Notes under the pieces: model-generated
Databases searched by the model: none
Seen by the model: only the letters and a program-made list of their open reading frames with translations
Told to the model about the DNA's origin: nothing
Program-made: the position numbers and the translations under genes
Shown here: one piece after another, positions 57,876 to 64,000 of the stretch
Position numbering within the stretch: position 1 is the stretch's first letter
How the letters are laid out: each line of letters begins with the position of its first letter
DNA from: an uncultured Roseburia sp.
GTDB taxonomy: Bacteria > Bacillota > Clostridia > Lachnospirales > Lachnospiraceae
Assembly (NCBI GenBank): GCA_934292805.1
Contig: CAKQXQ010000010.1
Span: 1 to 64,000, forward strand
Direction of reading: 5' to 3'
Length of the DNA: 64,000 bases

Positions 57876-58424
57876 TTACTGTGCCATTTGTTTTCCAAGG
57901 AAACCCGCTGCCGCCTGTGCCAGCTTGCTTTCCGTTTCCGTCATTTTCATCCTGTCAGCTTTTTCGTACAAAATCACTGCCCCGATTGCATCTCCTTCAC
58001 AGATGATCGTGCTCACAGCCTGTTGTTCGAACTCGCCCATATCATCCAAGGTGATTTTTATGAAACCAGGTGTTTTTTTATCTGCAAGGAAACTTTTTCT
58101 ACGCTCGATCACATCCTCCAGCTGCTTACTGATCGGCTTTCCTTCGAATTCTTTTTTCCCTGTTCCGGATGCCGCAACCACATGATCGCAGTCCGTAATA
58201 AGAACCAGATGTCCGGTTGTCTGTGCCAGACTTTCCGCATACTCACCTGCAAACTGGCTCAATTCTCCGATCGGTGAATATTTTTTCAAAATAATCTCTC
58301 CATCGCGATCCGTAAAAATTTCCAAAGGATCACCATTTCGTATCCTTAATGTCCTTCGGATTTCTTTCGGTACCACAATTCTGCCAAGATCATCTATACG
58401 CCTAACAATGCCAGTAGATTTCAA
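57876..58424 (-). CDS. spoVT: Stage V sporulation protein T (AbrB-type regulator)
   Basis: The 182-residue transcription factor acts late in the forespore. The N-terminal AbrB swapped-hairpin domain reads TGIVRRIDDLGRIVVPKEIRRTLRIRNGDPLEIFTD. The C-terminal ~120 residues form a GAF-like domain (ALAQTTGHLVLITDCDHVVAASG and AVSTIICEGDAIGAVIL). I take TTG at 58424 as start, because GGAGG lies 8 nt before it and the next residues match relatives. The frame open to 58445 would encode the SD itself. A perfect sigma-G-type promoter is at 58494-58523, as expected for spoVT. Confidence 0.95.
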   Translation of the reverse strand: MKSTGIVRRIDDLGRIVVPKEIRRTLRIRNGDPLEIFTDRDGEIILKKYSPIGELSQFAGEYAESLAQTTGHLVLITDCDHVVAASGTGKKEFEGKPISKQLEDVIERRKSFLADKKTPGFIKITLDDMGEFEQQAVSTIICEGDAIGAVILYEKADRMKMTETESKLAQAAAGFLGKQMAQ

Positions 58425-58493
58425 GCTTTTTCCCTCCAATTCCATATTTTAACATTGCCTTTACGGTCTTTTGTTATATATTGGTTTTGGAAC

Positions 58494-58523
58494 TAGTATG
58501 TGGAAAAAAGAATAAAATTATTC
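58494..58523 (-). promoter_or_regulatory. Sigma-G promoter of spoVT
   Basis: Minus strand GAATA (58519-58523), an 18-nt spacer, CATACTA (58494-58500). It fits the sigma-G consensus gHATR-N18-CATnHTA at every defined position. A sigma-A-like TTGACA at about 58534 lacks a good -10 partner. Confidence 0.7.
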
Positions 58524-58567
58524 CTTTTTATCTGTCAAACAAAATATTTGTGTTTCACTTCCACCTG

Positions 58568-60082
58568 TCATCCATTCTCTTTCACGATCACCGTTGTGAG
58601 ATAACCGCCTGCCTCTGCGACTTCTTCCAGCCCATGATATACTCTCTCCGTCTCCATGCCGCAGTCTGACACTGCATAAATCTCATACTTACGCCCTGCC
58701 ATAACCTGCTCTTTTAATGCTTCGACCAGCTGTTTTAATTTCTTGCCGGACTTCATATAAATGCAGACTCCGTGATATTGCAGGGCATCTGCGATATCAT
58801 AGGAAGCCGGTATTACATGAATCTCCTGTGCTTTCTCACCAAGACCGATCCCAAGTCTGGCCGCAACTGCACAAAACGATGGTACACCATTGATGATCTG
58901 TGCTCTCTTTCCATCTTTTAATGCACGCTTATGCATATAAAGATAGGTTGAATAAATTCCCGGATCGCCGATCGTTAACATTCCCACAGTCTGTCCAAGA
59001 TCCAGATAATCTTTCACTGCATCATATGCCCGCTCATGAGCCAGTTCTAACTTCTGTTTGTCATGGATCATTGGAAATGGCATACATAATAATGGTTTAT
59101 CTGCAATCTCCGGGTACACCTGCCGGACGATCCGGTAAGCATAGCATTCCTCTTTTGACACAGCCGGCAGTAATATCACATCACATGAACGGATCGTTTC
59201 TAATGCTTCCAATGTGATAAGCTTAGGATTTCCAGGTCCTACACCAATTCCGTATAGCGTTCCTGTTTTGTCTTCCTGCCTACTGCCAAGGAAAAGATCT
59301 TTTGTCATCCTGCGCAGATGCTCCATATAAATATCCCTGACTGCTGCATACTCTCCAATTCCTCTGATCATGCATTTCGGCTGATACCCTGCTTCTTTCA
59401 GTTTTGAAGAAAAGGATTCCTCTTCTCCTGCCATATCATGATTTGCATGTTCTCCCGCTACAAGCATGAATGGCATAACCATTACCTCTCCGCCAGACTC
59501 CACGCATTTGTCCGCCTTCATCCGTTCTATTACATCATCAATTGTGACTCTTCCCTCAACAGTTGCGATATAGACAGCATGATTGGAATATTCCCTGAGT
59601 GCCTGCTCCATCTTTTGATAACTTGCATCAGCAGCATGCTCTGTTCCATGCCCCATCAGGATCAGAGGCATCGACTGTACTTCATTTTTCACTGACTCCC
59701 AGAAAGCCTTCGCCACAGCACAATAATCTTTATCCTCTGTCAAAAGTGCTTTCGCAATCTTTAATACTTCAAAATCTTTCGCATATTTTTCTGCTTCCTG
59801 TGCTACACGATGATATTCGATTCCGTCAATCATGTGCGTGGCAAAAACAACCGCATCTGTCACGCCCTGCTTCATTAACGCTTCCAATGCTTCTCCTGTA
59901 TCAAGTGCATGGATCTCTTCGCGTTCTTTCATAATTCTTCGCACTGTCCTGCTGGAAACCGCCTCCTCTATGACAGCATCCGGGTAAATACTTCGTACCT
60001 GTTCTGTGATCCGCTCAATATTTTTATGTCTTGTCCCCGGATAAGTTGTCCCAAAGCTTACTATTACAATTCCTTTTTTCAT
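58568..60082 (-). CDS. cbiKL: Fused sirohydrochlorin cobaltochelatase (CbiK) and cobalt-factor II C20-methyltransferase (CbiL)
   Basis: The 504-residue fusion covers two successive steps of anaerobic cobalamin synthesis. CbiK occupies about 1-262: VIVSFGTTYPGTRHKNIERI, chelatase His145 in LMGHGTEH, and the metal-site stretch VAGEHANHDMAG. After a linker (~263-275) CbiL starts with LYGIGVGPGNPKLITLEALETI, then LTIGDPGIYSTYLYMH, GVPSFCAVAARLGIGL and a C-terminal LTTVIVKENG. CbiK inserts cobalt into sirohydrochlorin, and CbiL methylates C20 with S-adenosylmethionine. It lies 17 nt downstream of the PatB-like gene. No other cobalamin gene or riboswitch is in the window. Confidence 0.92.
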   Translation of the reverse strand: MKKGIVIVSFGTTYPGTRHKNIERITEQVRSIYPDAVIEEAVSSRTVRRIMKEREEIHALDTGEALEALMKQGVTDAVVFATHMIDGIEYHRVAQEAEKYAKDFEVLKIAKALLTEDKDYCAVAKAFWESVKNEVQSMPLILMGHGTEHAADASYQKMEQALREYSNHAVYIATVEGRVTIDDVIERMKADKCVESGGEVMVMPFMLVAGEHANHDMAGEEESFSSKLKEAGYQPKCMIRGIGEYAAVRDIYMEHLRRMTKDLFLGSRQEDKTGTLYGIGVGPGNPKLITLEALETIRSCDVILLPAVSKEECYAYRIVRQVYPEIADKPLLCMPFPMIHDKQKLELAHERAYDAVKDYLDLGQTVGMLTIGDPGIYSTYLYMHKRALKDGKRAQIINGVPSFCAVAARLGIGLGEKAQEIHVIPASYDIADALQYHGVCIYMKSGKKLKQLVEALKEQVMAGRKYEIYAVSDCGMETERVYHGLEEVAEAGGYLTTVIVKENG

Positions 60083-60099
60083 GTTCCTTTTGTGCTCCG

Positions 60100-61305
60100 T
60101 TATTTCAATACATATTCTTTCAGTCTTCTTAATGCTTCCTCCACTTTGCTTTTTGGAAGTGCAAGATTCATACGGATTGAGTATTTGCCATGGAATGGTC
60201 TGCCATCCTGCCAGTATACTCCTACCTCCTGTCCTGCTGTCAGCAGTTCATCCATTGTCTTATGGTTCTTGTTACACCATCCTTCAAAGTCAATAAAAAG
60301 CATATATGTTCCCTGTGGTTTTGCCAGAGAAACGCCATCTATGCCACGGAAGAAATCATATGCAAGATTCACATTTTCAGTAAGAACCCGGCACAGTTCA
60401 TCGACCCACTCTTCGCCCTCCGGCTTATATGCTCCGATCAGTGCATACATGGATAACATGTTCATACTATTATAATGGCTCAGGGAAGACTCTTTCTCCA
60501 TTCTGTCCCTGATCCATGAATTATAGATAATGTGGTAAGAACCGATCAGTCCTGCAAGATTAAAAGTCTTTGATGGTGCGTATAGTGCTACCGTTCGATT
60601 CCTTGCATCTTCTGAAACTGACTGTGTCGGAATATGTTTGTTACCATCTAAGATAATATCTGACCATATCTCATCCGAGATCACATAGACATCATTTCTG
60701 CGATAGATCTCCATCGCTTTCTCAATCTCTGTACGTTCCCATACACGTCCACATGGGTTATGTGGTGAACAGAAAATTGCTGCGTGGATATGGTTTTCTT
60801 TTATTTTCTTCTCCATATCTTCATAATCCATTCTCCAGATGCCTTTTTCATCCTGCACTAAAGGACTATGCACAATATGGTATCCATTATTCGTAATGCA
60901 GCCTGTAAAGCCAATATATGTAGGAGAATGCAGTAAAACAGCATCACCTTTCGAACAAAATACGGACAAAGCACTGATCACACCGCCAAGCACGCCATTC
61001 TCATATCCAATATGTTCTTTTTCCAGTTCCATCACATTGTTTCTGACCTTCTGCCAGTGAATGATCTCCTCGTAATATTCTTCCCGCGGTTCAAAATATC
61101 CATATGCAGGGTGTTTTACTCTCTCTGCGATTGTTTCCGGGATTGTAGGAACTGTTGGAAAATTCATATCTGCAACCCACATAGGGATGAGGTCGAAGCC
61201 ATCCTTCACCGGTGCAAAATTTACCCTGCCTGCTTCCATAGGTGGGTTGACCGCAATAGAGTCTTTTCCGTTTCTGTCTAATATACTTATAAAATCGTAT
61301 TTCAT
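60100..61305 (-). CDS. MalY/PatB-family PLP aminotransferase (C-S lyase)
   Basis: The 401-residue fold-type I PLP enzyme has DLIPMWVADMNFPTVPTI at the start, HNPCGRVW, ISDEIWSDIILDGNKHIPTQS, the PLP Lys in YAPSKTFNLAGL and RMNLALPKSKVEEALRRL at the end. These match the MalY/PatB group, which cleave cystathionine or cysteine S-conjugates. A pure aminotransferase role is possible. GGAAGGAG lies upstream of the ATG. It is followed after 17 nt by cbiKL, so the two probably share a promoter, although no functional link is obvious. Confidence 0.9.
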   Translation of the reverse strand: MKYDFISILDRNGKDSIAVNPPMEAGRVNFAPVKDGFDLIPMWVADMNFPTVPTIPETIAERVKHPAYGYFEPREEYYEEIIHWQKVRNNVMELEKEHIGYENGVLGGVISALSVFCSKGDAVLLHSPTYIGFTGCITNNGYHIVHSPLVQDEKGIWRMDYEDMEKKIKENHIHAAIFCSPHNPCGRVWERTEIEKAMEIYRRNDVYVISDEIWSDIILDGNKHIPTQSVSEDARNRTVALYAPSKTFNLAGLIGSYHIIYNSWIRDRMEKESSLSHYNSMNMLSMYALIGAYKPEGEEWVDELCRVLTENVNLAYDFFRGIDGVSLAKPQGTYMLFIDFEGWCNKNHKTMDELLTAGQEVGVYWQDGRPFHGKYSIRMNLALPKSKVEEALRRLKEYVLK

Positions 61306-61390
61306 ATTCTGTTTTCTCCTTCCGTAAACACTTCTGTATCTTTATTTTATACCATTTCATGCCATAATTTTCATCTTTTTTTTATTTAGG

Positions 61391-61420
61391 TTGCCATTTA
61401 CAGTTGCTATCGGTTAGAAT
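61391..61420 (+). promoter_or_regulatory. Promoter of the MATE gene
   Basis: Plus strand TTGCCA (61391-61396), an 18-nt spacer, TAGAAT (61415-61420). A CAGGCA/TGCCTG hairpin follows in the leader at about 61429-61462. Confidence 0.5.
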
Positions 61421-61511
61421 AAATGTTCAGGCACCTTCTTTTATCCTAAGATAATGCCTGCAATTCAATCTGAAAATAGGAACAATGAAAATATTAAAAA
61501 GAGGTTTTATT

Positions 61512-62801
61512 ATGTTAAAAAACTTTGTAAAATACGTTTCCCTGAATATGCTCGGTATGGTTGGAATGTCACTGTATATTCTTGCTGATACCTATTTTAT
61601 CTCCGTTGCAGTCGGTGCAAACGGAATCACAGCCCTAAACCTGGTTCTTCCGATCTATAACCTTATTTTTGCAATAGGTGCCATGATCGGAGTCGGCTCT
61701 GCGATCCGCTATGTGGTAGAACGCAGAAAAAAAAGCAGCGACGCGGAAGGCTATTTTTTCCATGCGCTTCTCTGGGCTGCTCTCATTAGTATTATCTTTA
61801 TTTTGATTGGTCTTTTTCTTCCTGAAAAACTGATCGGACTCCTTGGCGGAGATGCCACGATCATTGCCACCGGGAAAAATTATACAAGGATTTTTATGTG
61901 CTTTGCTCCATTTTTCATGTGGAATTATATCTGTAATGCATTCGTGAGAAATGACGGAAATCCTTCCGTAGCAATGTTAGCCACTCTTTTCAGCAGTCTT
62001 TTTAATATTGTTTTCGACTATATCCTGATGTTTCCGCTTGGCCTCTCCATGGAAGGAGCCGCACTTGCCACTGCATTCTCTCCGATTGTCGGAATCCTGA
62101 TCTGCTGTACCCATTTCCGTTCTGACAAATGTTCAATCCGTTTAAAACCGATCGCACTATCTGTAAAGAAACTGCTTTACTCCTGCCAGGTCGGAGTATC
62201 TTCTTTCGTTGGTGAAATCTCCTCCGGTGTGATCACTGTTGTATTCAACATGATCATTCTCTCACTTGCAGGAAATATTGGAGTCGCTGCATATGGTGTT
62301 GTTGCGAACACTTCGCTCGTTGCAGTTGCCCTCTTTAACGGTATCGCACAGGGTTCCCAGCCACTGATCAGTGAAGCATACAGTAAGGGACTCCAGAAAA
62401 ATATCAGTGGTTATCTTAAAATGGCACTTATCACTTCTCTTGGTGTAGCTGTATTGCTTCTCGCATTTATTTATCCTTTTGCTCCTGCCGTTACTTCCAT
62501 CTTCAACGGTGAAAACAATGCCATTCTTGCTTCTTATGCCAATGAGGGGCTCCGACTGTATTTCATCGGATTTCTGTTCGCTGGAATTAATATTGTAGGA
62601 ACCGCTGCTTTAAGCTCGATCGAGGCAGCAAAATATGCATTTGCCGCCTCGATCTTACGTGGATTTGTAGTGATCATCATTTTCGCGTTTGTACTGTCTG
62701 CACTGCTTGGATTAAATGGTGTGTGGCTTGCTTTCCCGGCTGCAGAGTTTGTCACGATGATGGTTACGGTGTATGGACTTTTGAAATCGATGAGGAGGTA
62801 G
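61512..62801 (+). CDS. MATE family efflux transporter
   Basis: The 429-residue membrane protein has about twelve hydrophobic segments and the MATE pattern: LNMLGMVGMSLYILADTYFISVAVGANGITALNLVLPIYN at the start and GDATIIATGKNYTRIF mid-way, with the two-bundle symmetry around FVGEISSGVITVVFNMIILSLAGNIGVAAYGVVAN. It exports cationic drugs or metabolites by Na+ or H+ antiport. The substrate is unknown. The start at 61512 has AGAGG 7 nt upstream; an earlier ATG at 61485 lacks an SD. The stop codon lies 6 nt before the next small gene, whose SD overlaps its end. Confidence 0.93.
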   Translation: MLKNFVKYVSLNMLGMVGMSLYILADTYFISVAVGANGITALNLVLPIYNLIFAIGAMIGVGSAIRYVVERRKKSSDAEGYFFHALLWAALISIIFILIGLFLPEKLIGLLGGDATIIATGKNYTRIFMCFAPFFMWNYICNAFVRNDGNPSVAMLATLFSSLFNIVFDYILMFPLGLSMEGAALATAFSPIVGILICCTHFRSDKCSIRLKPIALSVKKLLYSCQVGVSSFVGEISSGVITVVFNMIILSLAGNIGVAAYGVVANTSLVAVALFNGIAQGSQPLISEAYSKGLQKNISGYLKMALITSLGVAVLLLAFIYPFAPAVTSIFNGENNAILASYANEGLRLYFIGFLFAGINIVGTAALSSIEAAKYAFAASILRGFVVIIIFAFVLSALLGLNGVWLAFPAAEFVTMMVTVYGLLKSMRR

Positions 62802-62807
62802 ATCAAT

Positions 62808-63002
62808 ATGAGTATTTTTGAGTATGACAAGGAATTAGAAGAAAAGAAATTACGAAAAGCGGAATATGATGCCGGATTTTCAGCTGCTTCCATAGAAACT
62901 GCCAAACGAATGCTCGATTTACATGAATTTTCTCTGGAAAAGATTGCTGCAATTTCGGGATTAACCTTAGAGGAAGTGAAGCAGCTTCAATCTGGCAAAT
63001 AG
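62808..63002 (+). CDS. Small conserved-looking protein coupled to the MATE gene
   Basis: The 64-residue charged protein starts MSIFEYDKELEEKKLRKAEYDAG and ends with a helix-turn-helix-like AKRMLDLHEFSLEKIAAISG-LTLEEVKQLQ. That tail resembles the C-terminal end of Rpn/PD-(D/E)XK transposase-family proteins common in Lachnospiraceae, but no nuclease domain is present. GAGGAGG sits across the MATE stop codon, 9 nt before its ATG, so it is translated together with the exporter. It may be a remnant or a small regulatory protein; I cannot assign a function. Confidence 0.7.
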   Translation: MSIFEYDKELEEKKLRKAEYDAGFSAASIETAKRMLDLHEFSLEKIAAISGLTLEEVKQLQSGK

Positions 63003-63088
63003 ATTCTTGCATAGTATATATTCCAACCGAACGCTTTACCATCAGCGCTTGCGTGCAGACTAAGTGCTGTTTTTCCTACTGATTAAGG

Positions 63089-63112
63089 GAGCATCGGATT
63101 TTTCCGATGCTC
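63089..63112. terminator. Hairpin between the small gene and thrH
   Basis: GAGCATCGGA / TCCGATGCTC with a TTTT loop lies between convergent genes. The tails are only weakly T-rich. Confidence 0.6.
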
Positions 63113-63180
63113 TTAACAGATTGTAATATTAATCATTCCATCAACGGATGGGATCATCTGTACATGATTAATTCAAAATT

Positions 63181-63786
63181 CTACAACGCCTTCTTAATCG
63201 CTTCCATCAGCTGCTCATAGGTTTCGTAAGCCTCTAATTCAGGATTATCCTTTTTGATCTGTTCTGTGCTTTTGAATAAAAAGCCTGCCTTGCTGGCTTT
63301 GATCATTCCAAGATCGTTATGGCTGTCTCCACTTGCGATCGTCTCGAATCCAATCGACTGTAATGCTTTTACAGTAGAATATTTGGAATTCTCAACTCTC
63401 ATCTTATAACCGGTGATCTCGCCATCTTCTGCTACTTCCAGTGAATTGCAGAAAATCGTCGGCCAGCCTAATTTCTTCATGAGTGGTGCTGCAAACTGTG
63501 TAAATGTATCACTGATGATGATCACCTGTGTCATGCTGCGAAGCTCATCTAAGAACTCTTTTGCCCCCGGCATCGGATCGATCTTTGCGATCGTTTCCTG
63601 AATTTCTTTCAATCCAAGTCCATGCTCTTTTAAGATTCCAAGTCTCCATTTCATCAGTTTATCATAATCCGGCTCATCTCTTGTTGTTTTCTTTAACTCC
63701 GGAATTCCTGTCTCTTCTGCAAATGCTACCCAGATCTCCGGTACTAATACACCTTCTAAATCCAGACATACGATATTCATATCCAT
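63181..63786 (-). CDS. thrH: ThrH-type phosphoserine phosphatase / homoserine phosphotransferase
   Basis: The 201-residue HAD enzyme resembles Pseudomonas ThrH, which dephosphorylates phosphoserine and can pass the phosphate to homoserine. Motif I is the unusual CLDLEGVLVPEIW (DxE in place of DxD), as in ThrH. Motif II is IISDTFTQF, the Lys lies near KYSTVKAL and motif IV is GDSHNDLGMIKAS. GGAGG lies 10 nt upstream of the ATG at 63786; a second ATG two codons in is possible. The pathway is serine or threonine synthesis. The 214 nt upstream hold an AT-rich leader and no gene that I can see. Confidence 0.93.
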   Translation of the reverse strand: MDMNIVCLDLEGVLVPEIWVAFAEETGIPELKKTTRDEPDYDKLMKWRLGILKEHGLGLKEIQETIAKIDPMPGAKEFLDELRSMTQVIIISDTFTQFAAPLMKKLGWPTIFCNSLEVAEDGEITGYKMRVENSKYSTVKALQSIGFETIASGDSHNDLGMIKASKAGFLFKSTEQIKKDNPELEAYETYEQLMEAIKKAL

Positions 63787-64000
63787 GTTGGTGCTGCCTC
63801 CTTGTAATTGTTTCCTATATTATTATAATACTTTCGTCCGCAGTGCACACCATAGAAATCTGCACTACTCATTACTTATCACACAGTATACACCAACACG
63901 TTACAATAGGAAAGTATTTTATAAAAATATACAGTCACTTTTCCTGACAAATTGCAACCGGTTTACAGTCTTTTCTCTTTGAAACAATTGCTATTTTTTC

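Noticed and set aside
61306..61484. Cobalamin riboswitch for the patB-cbiKL operon
   Set aside because: The region is short and AT-rich. No B12-box-like sequence was seen on the minus strand.

Overview
The window reads as chromosomal core sequence from an anaerobic, endospore-forming, probably butyrate-producing member of the Clostridia. Lachnospiraceae is my best guess. The basis is gene content: dipicolinate synthase (dpaAB), SpoVT, a SleB-type hydrolase, a thiolase/Hbd/Bcd/EtfBA butyrate operon, two type III glutamine synthetases, a FabK-type fatty acid operon with a fused AccD-AccA, and an HPr kinase/RapZ/WhiA cluster. Ribosome binding sites are strong (AGGAGG-like) and most promoters fit sigma-A. 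No phage, insertion sequence with a transposase, CRISPR array or rRNA operon is visible. Nearly all genes lie on the minus strand.

Layout. 1-4850: a tRNA-Gln, a YigZ-family gene and a class A penicillin-binding protein flanked on both sides by arrays of the same ~64-bp repeat. 4855-11935: nitrogen assimilation (glnK-amt and two ~92% identical GSIII genes). 11936-24733: fructose-bisphosphate aldolase, a lipid kinase, then whiA-rapZ-murB-M18 peptidase-hprK-uvrC-ftsH, and divergent pyrG. 24887-32020: an Na+:amino acid symporter and the butyrate operon thl-hbd-bcd-etfB-etfA, with a near-perfect Rex operator and no crotonase gene. 32446-40012: cell wall and spore genes (SleB hydrolase, GH25 lysozyme, dpaB, dpaA, aspartokinase, a LysM protein) and a candidate structured non-coding RNA. 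40076-44229: LrgAB, an FAD oxidoreductase, a repeat-rich gap and a DegV/FakB protein. 44337-49807: SseB-like protein, YjjG-like HAD phosphatase, glucokinase and an SbcCD-like pair. 49889-57407: the fatty acid operon acpP-fabK-fabD-fabG-fabF-fabZ-accDA-fabH. 57876-64000: spoVT, a fused cobalamin gene (CbiK-CbiL), a PatB/MalY aminotransferase, a MATE exporter with a coupled small protein, and ThrH.

What is most unusual lies between the genes. (i) A small element carrying a Shine-Dalgarno sequence at each end and a covarying hairpin sits directly before the start codons of four unrelated genes (amt, glnK, bcd, sbcD-like). (ii) A ~210-bp element with terminal inverted repeats is present twice in opposite orientation, and its internal hairpins vary compensatorily. 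(iii) A third hairpin family has three copies; one is interrupted by a second hairpin-rich insert whose core has two interleaved 9-bp stems. (iv) A ~480-bp imperfect palindrome lies before degV. (v) A ~550-nt promoter-to-terminator unit has no credible ORF. (vi) The fab operon and degV share the same operator-promoter-operator layout, which points to one FabT-like lipid regulon.

Regulation read from sequence: a sigma-G promoter at spoVT, two sigma-K-like promoters with identical spacing (dpaA and the LysM gene), Rex at the butyrate operon, and FabT-like boxes at acpP and degV. All functional calls rest on my reading of motifs; no database search was run.
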